Shown piece after piece: positions 6,878-14,918 of a stretch of 16,927 nt of DNA. The position numbers and the translations under genes are program-made. The notes beneath the pieces were generated by a model that had not been told where the DNA came from, ran no database searches, and saw only the letters and a list, made by a program, of their open reading frames with translations. The stretch lies in NCBI GenBank assembly GCA_934098345.1, contig CAKONX010000025.1, forward strand, positions 1 to 16,927, written 5' to 3'. This DNA is from an uncultured Bacilli bacterium (GTDB taxonomy: Bacteria; Bacillota_I; Bacilli_A; RF39; UBA660). How positions within the stretch are numbered: the stretch's first letter is position 1; every line of letters begins with the position of its first letter.

Positions 6878-8077
6878 ATGAAAAATAAACTATTTGTACT
6901 TATTTTAACTATTGTAATAGTTTTATTAATAAGTATTCCTTTACTATTTATAAAAAGTAAGAGTTTAAAAAACTTTACTGAAGATGTTGAAAAAACGATA
7001 GTTATAAACAATAAAGATATAAATACCCTGTATAAAGATGGAAATATGATAGATGTATCTTTAACTTATGGAAACACCTTAGAAAAAATAATTGAGTTAA
7101 AAAACGAGAACGATGAAGATGAAGTTGTTTCTGTTAATCTTAAAGATTTAAAGGTTAATAACGAAATTTCTACTTACAAAATATATTATTCAATTGATGG
7201 AGAAGACTTTAAAGTATTAAAAGATGAACAAAAATTAACAGATAAATTAGTATATAATTTAGTTATTTATAAAAATTCAAAAATGACTTTAAAAATTATT
7301 TTTAGGGGTTTATCTGAAGAAAGTGATACACATATATCAGGTGAATTAAGTGTTGATAATAATTTAAGTAAGAAAGATATATTTTTAAATAAGTTAGTCG
7401 ATGTTCATAATAAAGTAACTGAGAAAATTAAATCTTTAAATGGGATAAATGAATCAGGAATATATTATTTAAAAGTAAGCGAAGAAGATATTAATGGTTA
7501 TGCTTTAATTGATGCTCAAAATATAAGCGAAATTAAATATATTTACTCTCTTTACAATAAAAGTTACATGATTTTAAATTATAAATATAAAGGTTCTTTT
7601 AGTAAAAAAGGGATTAAAGAAAATGATTTAAGTATTAATAATATGAATGAAAACGATATATGTAAATTATATAGTAAAAAAAGCTGTAATGATTTTTCTT
7701 CTTTAAATTATTCTTCAGTAGGTAAAAATGATTTTTATCAAGAGACTTTGCATATTATAGAAGAAGTAAAAAATAGAACATATGATAAAAATGTATATAT
7801 AGTAGATGTTGCAAATGACTTAAATCGTCAAAATATTAGAGGTTATGTTTTAGTTAATAATACAGATGGAAATAAAGAAATATATTTATATTTAACAAAT
7901 GATTTATTTATGATATCTGGATATAATTTAACTAAACTCGGTAATTTTGATGAAAATTCAACAACTATAAGAGCATATAATGAAAGTGCATTTAATTTAT
8001 CTAGTAAAGATATGCCAACAGTTTGCTCATTTAGTGGCTTTAATCAATGTTTTAATTTACAAAATGAATTAGTATAA
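6878..8077 (+). CDS. Unrecognised membrane-anchored extracellular protein
   Basis: A 399-residue protein that I do not recognise. Residues about 4-26 form one strong hydrophobic helix after MKNK, and there is no clear cleavage site, so it is probably a signal anchor with the rest outside. The ectodomain is charged and beta-rich in appearance. Four cysteines lie in two pairs in the C-terminal half (C-x8-C in ICKLYSKKSC and C-x7-C in VCSFSGFNQC), which could form disulfides. I see no enzyme motif. The ATG at 6878 is preferred: an AGGTG site lies 6 bases before it, whereas the GTG at 6869 overlaps that site. It follows spoVAE by 51 bases, carries its own candidate promoter, and ends inside a strong terminator. 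It shares the anchor-plus-ectodomain plan with the next two genes, but I see no sequence similarity between them by eye. Confidence 0.65.
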   Translation: MKNKLFVLILTIVIVLLISIPLLFIKSKSLKNFTEDVEKTIVINNKDINTLYKDGNMIDVSLTYGNTLEKIIELKNENDEDEVVSVNLKDLKVNNEISTYKIYYSIDGEDFKVLKDEQKLTDKLVYNLVIYKNSKMTLKIIFRGLSEESDTHISGELSVDNNLSKKDIFLNKLVDVHNKVTEKIKSLNGINESGIYYLKVSEEDINGYALIDAQNISEIKYIYSLYNKSYMILNYKYKGSFSKKGIKENDLSINNMNENDICKLYSKKSCNDFSSLNYSSVGKNDFYQETLHIIEEVKNRTYDKNVYIVDVANDLNRQNIRGYVLVNNTDGNKEIYLYLTNDLFMISGYNLTKLGNFDENSTTIRAYNESAFNLSSKDMPTVCSFSGFNQCFNLQNELV

Positions 8078-8100
8078 AGTTCCTTTATACTTTTTTTTTT
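8071..8100 (+). terminator. Strong intrinsic terminator after the gene at 6878
   Basis: A perfect 9-bp stem AGTATAAAG/CTTTATACT (8071-8079 and 8083-8091) with a 3-base loop is followed by 9-10 T. The stop codon TAA (8075-8077) lies wholly inside the 5' arm. Confidence 0.85.
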
Positions 8101-8110
8101 GAAGTTTTAT

Positions 8111-8119
8111 TGATATAAT
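8111..8119 (+). promoter_or_regulatory. Candidate extended -10 promoter for the gene at 8146
   Basis: TGATATAAT is an extended -10 element (TG-n-TATAAT). The -35 region falls in the T tract of the preceding terminator and has no good match, which extended -10 promoters can tolerate. The predicted start near 8126 leaves a leader of about 20 bases with an AAGGGTG site. Confidence 0.45.
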
Positions 8120-8145
8120 AATGAATAGATAATAAGGGTGATTAA

Positions 8146-9027
8146 ATGAAAAAAGTCGAGAATTTTATATTTGTGTTATTTTCAATTGTAGTAAGTTTTA
8201 TTTGTTTATATAACATATATAATGATGAAGAGAAAATTAAAAGTGATATAATAGATTCAATAAATAAAAATATATCTTTAATTTCTGAATATGCAAGAAA
8301 TTTAAATATTAACTTTGATAAATCAGGAACTGTTAAATTAAATGCTCTTTATAAGGGGGCTCATGGAGAGAGTAATCCAAATGAATTTAATTATAATTTT
8401 AAAATGGATAATGGAATTATTACTCTTGAAAATGAACAAGGCTTTGTTAACTATGATTTATCTAAAATTTATAATCTAATTAATACTTTTTCAGGTATTA
8501 AAAGTTTTGCCAAAGAACTTATAGTTGATGAAGATATGAAATATAGTAAAACTACTTATAAAGTTGATCAATACTTAATCAATGAAATATATAATACTAA
8601 CTTTTCAGAAGTGTTAATAGAATTAAATACAACTGGTTTTATTAAAAAAGTAAAAGAATATGTAATTGTATTAGATGATTATAAAATATTAACTAGAAAA
8701 AATAAAATAGTTATTCAAGGAAAAGATAACAAAATAACTTTAACGACTTCTAATAAAGGATATTCACTTAATATAAATGATAAATTAAAAGTAAATGTAA
8801 TAGATTTCTATCAATATAATATATTTATAAACGGAACATCTTTATTCATGGAGTTAACTGATAATAATTTTTATTTAAATGCTCTTACAACTCATGCTAT
8901 TTATAATGCTTTAGAAATAACTGGAACTTATGATAATGTTTCAATTAGTAAAACTCAAGAAGCTAAAAAAGAAGAAAATCCAATAAATAGATACTTTAAT
9001 GAAGTGGATTTTGATATTTGGGGGTAA
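8146..9027 (+). CDS. Unrecognised membrane-anchored extracellular protein, paired with the ASST-family gene
   Basis: A 293-residue protein that I do not recognise. Residues about 7-24 form a hydrophobic signal anchor, followed by a charged helical stretch (DEEKIKSDIIDSINKNISLI) and then a long region of alternating polar and hydrophobic residues that looks beta-rich. The last 30 residues are charged and end in FDIWG. There are no cysteines outside the anchor and no recognisable active site. The ATG at 8146 has an AAGGGTG site. Its stop lies 2 bases before the next ATG, and the next ribosome site (GGGGGT) is made by its last codons, so it is translated with, and probably works with, the sulfotransferase-family protein that follows. 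Confidence 0.65.
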   Translation: MKKVENFIFVLFSIVVSFICLYNIYNDEEKIKSDIIDSINKNISLISEYARNLNINFDKSGTVKLNALYKGAHGESNPNEFNYNFKMDNGIITLENEQGFVNYDLSKIYNLINTFSGIKSFAKELIVDEDMKYSKTTYKVDQYLINEIYNTNFSEVLIELNTTGFIKKVKEYVIVLDDYKILTRKNKIVIQGKDNKITLTTSNKGYSLNINDKLKVNVIDFYQYNIFINGTSLFMELTDNNFYLNALTTHAIYNALEITGTYDNVSISKTQEAKKEENPINRYFNEVDFDIWG

Positions 9028-9029
9028 AT

Positions 9030-10928
9030 ATGAGAAAAATAACTTACATAACTCTGATAGTTATTTTATTAATAGGTGTAGTTTTAGTTTACGGAATAAA
9101 TGAAACAAGAAAAATAAGTGAATACTTTAATATAAAAAGTGAAAGTGCGATTATAGATCAAGTTCAAAGTCAAAAAGAAATTAATCGTGAATTAGCAAGT
9201 ATTTCTAATGATAAAAAATATACAATAGATAATCCTTATATAAAATTAAATCCTTATTCTATAAGTCCACTTTCAGCTATAATTATTTTTAAAACTGAAG
9301 AAAATGTAGATATAGACGTTTATATAAATGGTGAATATTTTACTAAAATGGAAAGTAGTAAAAAACATGTAATTCCAATTTATGGATTATATGATGATTA
9401 TGATAATGTTATTACTTTAAAAACCTCTGATAAAGAATATTCTTATAATATCAAAACTTTAAAATCTAATATGGAATATCCTTTAGAAATACTTGAAAAT
9501 AAGAGTGTTGTAAATAAAAATGATATTATTTTCACGGTAGCATCATATAAAACTTATTTAACTGGATGGGATAAAGAAGGAAAACTTAGATTTTATTTAA
9601 CAGTTGATAATAGAATGGATGTTGAATGGCTTGATAATGGACATTTTATTATTGGTACATCTGAAGGTCAATTTAGAGAAAATTTTGTTGGTTTAGTTGA
9701 AATGGATTATCTTGGTAAAATATATAATTACTATAATTTAGAACATGGAAATGGATTTGAATTACAAGTTTTGGATAATGGTAATTATATGACAGCAGGT
9801 GGAGAAGAAGCAATTTATTTTAATCATCAATATATTTATGAAATGAATCCTAAAGATGGAAGCGTTATATCATATTTGGATATATATGATGTTATAAAAG
9901 GAATTGATGAATCTTTTCCAGATGAATATTTAGGTCCAAAGGCAATTAGAAATGGTTTTTATTATGATGAAAATACTGATACATTAGTCGTGTCTTTTAG
10001 AGAAATAAATACAATTTTTAATTTTAATTATAAAGAGAAAAAATTAAATTATGTTTTTACAAGTGAAGATAATGATCTATTTTCTTCATCCACATGGGAT
10101 AAATATCGAGTTAAAGTAAATAAGGGAAGATATCCAATGGGTCAACATACTCCAACTATAACTAAAGAGGGATACTTAGCATTTTTCAATAATGATTATG
10201 ATAGATATGGAATAGCTTTTAAAAACAAAAGTAATAACGTAGGAAGTTATAAAGATAATTATACTTCTGTTGAAATATATGATATTAAAGATAATGTTGC
10301 TAATTTAGTTTGGAATTATGACTTTAATAAGAAATATTTTTCAATTAAGTATGGCTTATTTAATGTATTAGATAATAATCATAAACTTATTGATTTAGGT
10401 TATATTTTAAAAGATGATTTTAGAAAAAAAGATGATAATTCTTTAGTTGAAGTAGAAAAAGATGTTAAAGATATTTATAGTTTAATTATCGAATTAGATG
10501 AAAATGATAATATTATATTTAAAGCAAAATCAGAAGAGGGTAAATATAGAGCATTTAATCATGATTTATATAATAAAGAGACAAAAAATGTTTCAGTAAA
10601 AGAACTTAATATAATCGATACAGTTAAAAAAGATAAGATTTCTGAAACATCTATTAAGAAACTTGATATAACTGAATCTATGGAATGGATAAATACTTTT
10701 GAATTTACGAAACATACATTTACAACTGACTATAAAATAAAAGAAAATGATGAGGTTAAGTTATATTTCTTAAATAGTAAAGGTAAAATATTTACATTTA
10801 CTTATAAAAATAAAGATAATAATAAAATAAATCGAGTATTTAATGTAGATTTAAAAAGTGGAAATTATCGAGTATATATTTCTATAAATGATAATCTTTA
10901 TGACACAAAAAAAGTATATAGTTTTTAG
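9030..10928 (+). CDS. Membrane-anchored aryl-sulfate sulfotransferase-family protein (ASST-like), activity uncertain
   Basis: A 632-residue protein. An anchor helix at about 4-22 is followed by the ASST N-terminal beta domain (NPYSISPLSAIIIFKT, then HVIPIYGLYDDYDN) and a six-bladed propeller with repeated strand motifs such as VEWLDNGHFIIGT and LQVLDNGNYMTAGG. Family enzymes move a sulfate group between phenols through a histidine. His373 in MGQHTPT fits that histidine (His436 in the E. coli enzyme), and Arg324 in VVSFRE fits its Arg374. The two other conserved histidines (252 and 356) do not appear: the corresponding stretches read GFELQVL and AIRNGFYYD, though His239 is near the first. A C-terminal region after about 470 is probably a separate beta domain. 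The start is ATG 9030 with a GGGGGT site; a TTG at 9018 would overlap the upstream gene. It may be an enzyme with changed chemistry or a binding propeller. Confidence 0.8.
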   Translation: MRKITYITLIVILLIGVVLVYGINETRKISEYFNIKSESAIIDQVQSQKEINRELASISNDKKYTIDNPYIKLNPYSISPLSAIIIFKTEENVDIDVYINGEYFTKMESSKKHVIPIYGLYDDYDNVITLKTSDKEYSYNIKTLKSNMEYPLEILENKSVVNKNDIIFTVASYKTYLTGWDKEGKLRFYLTVDNRMDVEWLDNGHFIIGTSEGQFRENFVGLVEMDYLGKIYNYYNLEHGNGFELQVLDNGNYMTAGGEEAIYFNHQYIYEMNPKDGSVISYLDIYDVIKGIDESFPDEYLGPKAIRNGFYYDENTDTLVVSFREINTIFNFNYKEKKLNYVFTSEDNDLFSSSTWDKYRVKVNKGRYPMGQHTPTITKEGYLAFFNNDYDRYGIAFKNKSNNVGSYKDNYTSVEIYDIKDNVANLVWNYDFNKKYFSIKYGLFNVLDNNHKLIDLGYILKDDFRKKDDNSLVEVEKDVKDIYSLIIELDENDNIIFKAKSEEGKYRAFNHDLYNKETKNVSVKELNIIDTVKKDKISETSIKKLDITESMEWINTFEFTKHTFTTDYKIKENDEVKLYFLNSKGKIFTFTYKNKDNNKINRVFNVDLKSGNYRVYISINDNLYDTKKVYSF

Positions 10929-10940
10929 CTATATACTTTT
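10910..10940. terminator. Bidirectional terminator shared by two convergent genes
   Basis: A 12-bp stem (AAAAGTATATAG region pairing with CTATATACTTTT) encloses a 7-base loop at 10922-10928. It ends in T runs on both strands. The TAG of the plus-strand gene (10926-10928) is in the loop, and the TAG of the minus-strand gene (10931-10929) is in the stem. The two coding regions abut with no bases between them. Confidence 0.85.
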
Positions 10941-11672
10941 AAATTGACCATTTTTTATAATGCCTGGAGTCAAATTTAATACTTTTGTTTCATTCACAGC
11001 TTCAGGTATTCCGTTATATAACTCATTTTCTTTATGAGCATCACTTCCAAAAGTGATTTTTTCACCACCAAATTCAGAATATTTAGTTAATATATCCATA
11101 CTTGGAAACATACTTCCACATCTTCTATATCCACTTGTGTTAACTTCTAATGTTAAATTCTTTTCAATGATAATATTTAATATTTCATCAATTAGTTTTT
11201 CATCTAGTTTTAAAGTGGTTCCGTATTTTTTAATATAATCTAAATGAGCAACTGTATCGAATTCCCCATATTCAACCATTTTTAAAATACTTCTTAAATA
11301 TTCATCAACGCTGTCTTTGTGAAACCTAAAAGACTCACCATTTAAATGATGAATACTTCCAATAATGTATTCGATTAAATCTAGTTCCCTAAAAAATTTC
11401 ATTGCTTCTTTATGTAAATGTGGTTCAGATACTTCAATACCTTTTATAATTGATATTGCATATCTTTCTTCTAAAGAGTTAATTTCTTCATTTCTTTTAA
11501 CTAGTTTATTAATTACCGTGATTAAAGATTCACGATCTAATTCTACATGATCAGTTATAGCAATTACTTTTACTCCGTTTTCAATTTCTTTTTTCACGAT
11601 ATTTTCTAAAGGCATTTCACAGTCAAAAGAATAATTCGAATGAATGTGCATGTCAGCAGTGTATTTTTCCAT
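10929..11672 (-). CDS. PHP-family phosphoesterase, histidinol-phosphatase-like
   Basis: A 247-residue cytoplasmic PHP-domain metal phosphoesterase of the HisK/HisJ type. All metal-binding motifs are intact: His9 and His11 in DMHIHSNYSFD, Asp41-His42 in ITDHVE, Glu80 in KGIEVSE, His108-109 in GSIHHL, His143 in AHLD and Asp211-x-His213 in GSDAHK. NTSG (178-181) is also typical. Histidinol phosphatase of histidine synthesis is the best-known activity, but many PHP proteins of this size act on other phosphates or nucleotides, and no his gene is near. The ATG at 11672 has an AAAGGAG site about 8 bases upstream. It lies 44 bases after bL28 on the same strand and may be expressed partly by readthrough of the weak rpmB terminator. 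It abuts the ASST-family gene tail to tail. Confidence 0.85.
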   Translation of the reverse strand: MEKYTADMHIHSNYSFDCEMPLENIVKKEIENGVKVIAITDHVELDRESLITVINKLVKRNEEINSLEERYAISIIKGIEVSEPHLHKEAMKFFRELDLIEYIIGSIHHLNGESFRFHKDSVDEYLRSILKMVEYGEFDTVAHLDYIKKYGTTLKLDEKLIDEILNIIIEKNLTLEVNTSGYRRCGSMFPSMDILTKYSEFGGEKITFGSDAHKENELYNGIPEAVNETKVLNLTPGIIKNGQFKSI

Positions 11673-11701
11673 AAATTTTTCTCCTTTCTTATAAATTTAG
11701 A

Positions 11702-11725
11702 ATAAAAAAACAGCAACTAAGCTGC
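11702..11725 (-). terminator. Weak intrinsic terminator of rpmB
   Basis: On the minus strand, GCAGC and GCTGT pair (4 bp plus a G-T wobble) around a 6-base loop that holds the TAG stop codon, followed by about 7 T. The stem is short, so readthrough into the PHP gene is likely. Confidence 0.5.
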
Positions 11726-11887
11726 ATCCTTATTCAAAGTTTTCCACTCGCGTGTAGATAAAGTAACTTTAACACCATCAATTTTCTTTGTTTGTGTATT
11801 CAATTTTTGTTTTCTTCTAGAATGATTTAATGCATGTGATCTAGAGTTTCCAAATAAAGGTTTTCTATCAGTTAATTTCTTTGCCAT
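11717..11887 (-). CDS. rpmB: Large-subunit ribosomal protein bL28
   Basis: A 56-residue basic protein that starts MAKKLTDRKPLFGNSRSHAL, continues NHSRRKQKLN and ends STREWKTLNKDAA. The block GNSRSHALNxSRR matches the bL28 signature (GNNRSHAMNASKR in B. subtilis), and the rest fits a shortened family C-terminus (62 residues in B. subtilis). bL28 sits on the 50S subunit near the tRNA exit site. No zinc-binding cysteine pairs are present, so this is the zinc-free form. An excellent AGGAGGG ribosome site precedes the ATG at 11887, and a near-consensus promoter lies upstream. Confidence 0.93.
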   Translation of the reverse strand: MAKKLTDRKPLFGNSRSHALNHSRRKQKLNTQTKKIDGVKVTLSTREWKTLNKDAA

Positions 11888-11900
11888 AGTTTTCCCTCCT

Positions 11901-11916
11901 TTAAAGAATTCTTTAA
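11901..11916. repeat. Perfect 16-bp palindrome over the rpmB transcript start
   Basis: TTAAAGAATTCTTTAA is an exact inverted repeat located just downstream of the rpmB -10 box, covering the predicted +1 (near 11911) and directly preceding the ribosome site. It could be an operator, or an mRNA hairpin if the start is further upstream. AT-rich DNA makes some chance palindromes, but 16 exact bases at this place is notable. Confidence 0.5.
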
Positions 11917-11917
11917 G

Positions 11918-11946
11918 ATTATATCAAGATAAATGAGATAAGTCAA
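11918..11946 (-). promoter_or_regulatory. Near-consensus sigma-A promoter for rpmB
   Basis: On the minus strand, TTGACT (11946-11941) and TATAAT (11923-11918) are separated by exactly 17 bases, with 11 of 12 consensus positions matched. This is the strongest promoter in the window, as expected for a ribosomal protein gene. The predicted start is near 11911. Confidence 0.85.
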
Positions 11947-11966
11947 CAAAAGAATAGGTAAAATTA

Positions 11967-12023
11967 TTTGATTTTTGTTTAAATTTTAAAATATATAGAA
12001 AAAATGTTTGATTTTTATTAAAT
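11967..12023 (+). repeat. Two imperfect direct repeats between rpmB and dnaE
   Basis: TTTGATTTTTGTTTAAA (11967-11983) and TTTGATTTTTATTAAA (12008-12023) share an exact 10-base core, and their starts lie 41 bases apart, close to four helical turns. They sit between the divergent rpmB and dnaE promoters. The rest of this 175-base gap holds only the promoters and the palindrome. Confidence 0.35.
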
Positions 12024-12041
12024 AATTGAAGTAGGTATTGT

Positions 12042-12047
12042 ATAATA
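12042..12047 (+). promoter_or_regulatory. Candidate -10 box for dnaE
   Basis: An exact TATAAT lies 6 bases before the AGGTGG ribosome site of dnaE. No good -35 box is seen at 16-18 bases upstream. The predicted start near 12054 would give a leader of about 9 bases. Confidence 0.4.
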
Positions 12048-12062
12048 ACTATAGGTGGTAAA

Positions 12063-14918
12063 ATGTTTGCAACGTTAGGCGTAAAAACTGATTTTAGTTT
12101 ACTTAAAAGTCTTATTAAAGTTGAAGACTATATTTCTTATGCCTTAAATAACAAACTTACTTGTATTGGTATTTTAGATGATAATTTATCTTGTTCACAT
12201 CTTTTTTATACTCTTTGTAAAAAAAATAATATAAAACCTATTATTGGTTTAGATATAGTTATTGAAGATGCAAATTTATATTTATATCCTAAAAACTACA
12301 ATGGACTTCTTAATTTGTTTAAAATCACTAGTTTAGATAATATTAGTTTAGAAAGTATTAAAGAATACTCTAAAGATATTATATGTGTTTTAAATTATGA
12401 AAATGTTAATATTTTTGAAAAAATGAATGAAATTTTTGAAAATGTTTTCTTAGCATATAAAAATGAAAACGAATATATGAATATAAAATTAATTAGTAAT
12501 AATTTAGTATATATAAATCCAACTTTATGTTTAGATGATAAAACTTCTAAATATATAAATTATTTAGAATTAATTAAAAATAATAAAAAATTAGGAACTA
12601 TATCTTTAAAAGATTATTCAACTTCAGTTATAGAAATAAAAAATATTGATACTACTAATTTTACAAATTTAATTAACATAGAATATCCAGATCCAGTTAA
12701 ACATATACCAGTTTTTATGGAAAATAGTTTTGAATATTTAAAAAATTTAACTATTAAAGGTTTAAGTAAAAGACTTAATAATGATGTTCCTGAAGTTTAT
12801 AAAGAAAGACTTCTTTATGAATTAGATGTAATAAATGAAATGGGATTTACTGATTATTTTTTAATTGTATTTGATTATGTTAGATTTGCCAAAAAAAGTG
12901 GAATTTTAATTGGTGCAGGAAGAGGAAGTGCAGCTGGTTCACTTGTATCATATTCTTTAGGTATAACAGAAATAGATCCAATAAAATATAATTTGCTTTT
13001 TGAAAGATTTTTAAATCCTGAAAGAGTTACTATGCCAGATATAGATATTGATTTTGAATATACAAGAGTAAATGAAGTATTTAACTATGTAAAAGAAAAA
13101 TATGGAGAAAAACGTGTTTCTAGAATTATAACTTATGGAACTTTTCAAGCAAGAGAAGCAATAAGAACAATTGGAAATATAAATGATGTTAATGAAAAAA
13201 GTATTGCATCTCTTTTAAATCATATTGATAGTAAAAAATCATTAAGAGAAAATTTAAATAATGAAGTTAAAGATATTTTAAAAAGAAATTCAGTGTTAAA
13301 AAAAGTATATGAAGAAGCTCTTATTATTGAAGGGTTGAAAAAGAATACTAGCATTCATGCTGCCGGAGTAGTTATTTCAAGTATTGATTTAAATAATATT
13401 ATTCCAGTTTATAAAAAAGAAGATTTTTTAATTGCTGGTTACACGATGAATGAACTTGAAAGTTTAGGATTATTAAAAATGGATTTTCTTGCTTTAAGAA
13501 ATTTAACAGTTATTTTAAATATAATAAATTCCATAGATAAAAAAATTGATATTAATAAATTACCTTTAGATGATGAAAAAGTTTATAAATTATTTTCTAA
13601 TGCATCTACAGTTGGAATATTTCAGTTTGAGTCCTTTGGTATTAAAAGTTTCTTAAAAAAATATCAACCTAAAACATTTTCAGATTTAGTATTAACAATT
13701 GCTTTTTATAGACCAGGTCCAATGCAAAATATTGAATTACTTCTTTCTAGAAAAAATAAAAACACTAGATATAATATTATCAATGAAGATGTTAATAATA
13801 TTTTAAAAGATACTTACGGAATAATTGTTTATCAAGAGCAAATAATGGAAATACTAAAAGTAATGGCAAGTTATAGTTATGCTAAAGCTGATATAGTAAG
13901 AAGAGCAATTAGCAAAAAGAAACTTGATGATATATTATCAGAAGAAAATGATTTTATTACATCTTCTATAAAAAACGGTTATAGTGAAAAAACTGATAAA
14001 TTAGTTTTTGATTCAATAGTTAAATTTGCTTCTTTTGGTTTTAATAAATCACATTCAGTTGCTTATGCAATGATAGCTTATCAAATGGCTTATTTAAAAG
14101 TGCATTATCCTTATGAATTTTATGTTAGTCTTTTAAACACTAATATTGGTGGTGAAGTAAAATTAAAAGAATATATAAGTGAAGCTAAAGAAAATGGTAT
14201 AGTTATTTTAAAACCAGATATTAATTTATCTACTAAAGAATATAAACTTGAAAAAGGTGGGATTCGTTTACCTTTAAGATGTATAAAAGGATTAGGTATT
14301 CAATCAATTGATTTAATATTGTCTGAAAGAGAAAATGGTGAGTTTAAAAGTATATATGACTTTATGTCTAGATGTTATGGAAAAAATATTAATAAAAAAA
14401 TATTAGAAACTCTTATTTATTCAGGTGTATTTGATAATTTTTCTTATAATCGAAATACATTAGTTAATAATATGAATTCGATGATTACTTATGCAGAACT
14501 TACACACGAAATAGATTCATCTTTAGTAAGTGAACCAGAAATGAAAATATATGATGAACTTGATGATGTTACTTTAATGAATAAAGAAATATCATTATTT
14601 GGTTTTTATTTATCAATGCATCCAGCAAGTAAATATCCAAATGTTTTTAAACAAATAAATATTAAATCTTATTTTGATAAAGTAATCGATACAGTTATTT
14701 TAGTAGATAAAATAACTAAACTAAAGACTAAGAATAACGATGATATGGCATTCTTACTTGGAAGTGATGAAACTGCTTCAAGCGAATTTGTTTTATTTAA
14801 AACTGTATTTAATAAACTTGATAATATTAAAGTAGGAGATATGGTTAAAGTTCGTGGAAGAGTAGAAAAAAGGCTTGATAAATATCAAATAGTTGTAAGT
14901 AATATAGATAAACTCTAG
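12063..14918 (+). CDS. dnaE: DNA polymerase III alpha subunit DnaE with degraded PHP domain
   Basis: A 951-residue C-family DNA polymerase, which in Bacillota works beside PolC to extend RNA primers on the lagging strand. The polymerase core is intact: GAGRGSAAGSLV, the catalytic PDIDIDF with Asp326 and Asp328, and the third acid Asp474 in LLKMDFLALRNLT. FYRPGPMQNIELL, YGIIVYQEQIMEI and FASFGFNKSHSVAYAMIAYQMAYLK are also present. The C-terminus has the helix-hairpin-helix region (LRCIKGLGIQSI) and an OB-fold (about 870-951). It is over 150 residues shorter than B. subtilis DnaE, much of this in the N-terminal PHP domain. The usual HxHxxYSLL appears as LGVKTDFSLL and the TDH motif as LDDN, so metal binding must be lost. 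The ATG at 12063 has an AGGTGG site. Two plus-strand genes follow closely. Confidence 0.95.
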   Translation: MFATLGVKTDFSLLKSLIKVEDYISYALNNKLTCIGILDDNLSCSHLFYTLCKKNNIKPIIGLDIVIEDANLYLYPKNYNGLLNLFKITSLDNISLESIKEYSKDIICVLNYENVNIFEKMNEIFENVFLAYKNENEYMNIKLISNNLVYINPTLCLDDKTSKYINYLELIKNNKKLGTISLKDYSTSVIEIKNIDTTNFTNLINIEYPDPVKHIPVFMENSFEYLKNLTIKGLSKRLNNDVPEVYKERLLYELDVINEMGFTDYFLIVFDYVRFAKKSGILIGAGRGSAAGSLVSYSLGITEIDPIKYNLLFERFLNPERVTMPDIDIDFEYTRVNEVFNYVKEKYGEKRVSRIITYGTFQAREAIRTIGNINDVNEKSIASLLNHIDSKKSLRENLNNEVKDILKRNSVLKKVYEEALIIEGLKKNTSIHAAGVVISSIDLNNIIPVYKKEDFLIAGYTMNELESLGLLKMDFLALRNLTVILNIINSIDKKIDINKLPLDDEKVYKLFSNASTVGIFQFESFGIKSFLKKYQPKTFSDLVLTIAFYRPGPMQNIELLLSRKNKNTRYNIINEDVNNILKDTYGIIVYQEQIMEILKVMASYSYAKADIVRRAISKKKLDDILSEENDFITSSIKNGYSEKTDKLVFDSIVKFASFGFNKSHSVAYAMIAYQMAYLKVHYPYEFYVSLLNTNIGGEVKLKEYISEAKENGIVILKPDINLSTKEYKLEKGGIRLPLRCIKGLGIQSIDLILSERENGEFKSIYDFMSRCYGKNINKKILETLIYSGVFDNFSYNRNTLVNNMNSMITYAELTHEIDSSLVSEPEMKIYDELDDVTLMNKEISLFGFYLSMHPASKYPNVFKQINIKSYFDKVIDTVILVDKITKLKTKNNDDMAFLLGSDETASSEFVLFKTVFNKLDNIKVGDMVKVRGRVEKRLDKYQIVVSNIDKL

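Noticed and set aside
11053..11550. Plus-strand reading frames opposite the PHP-family gene
   Set aside because: They are short antisense shadows of a gene with all metal motifs intact.
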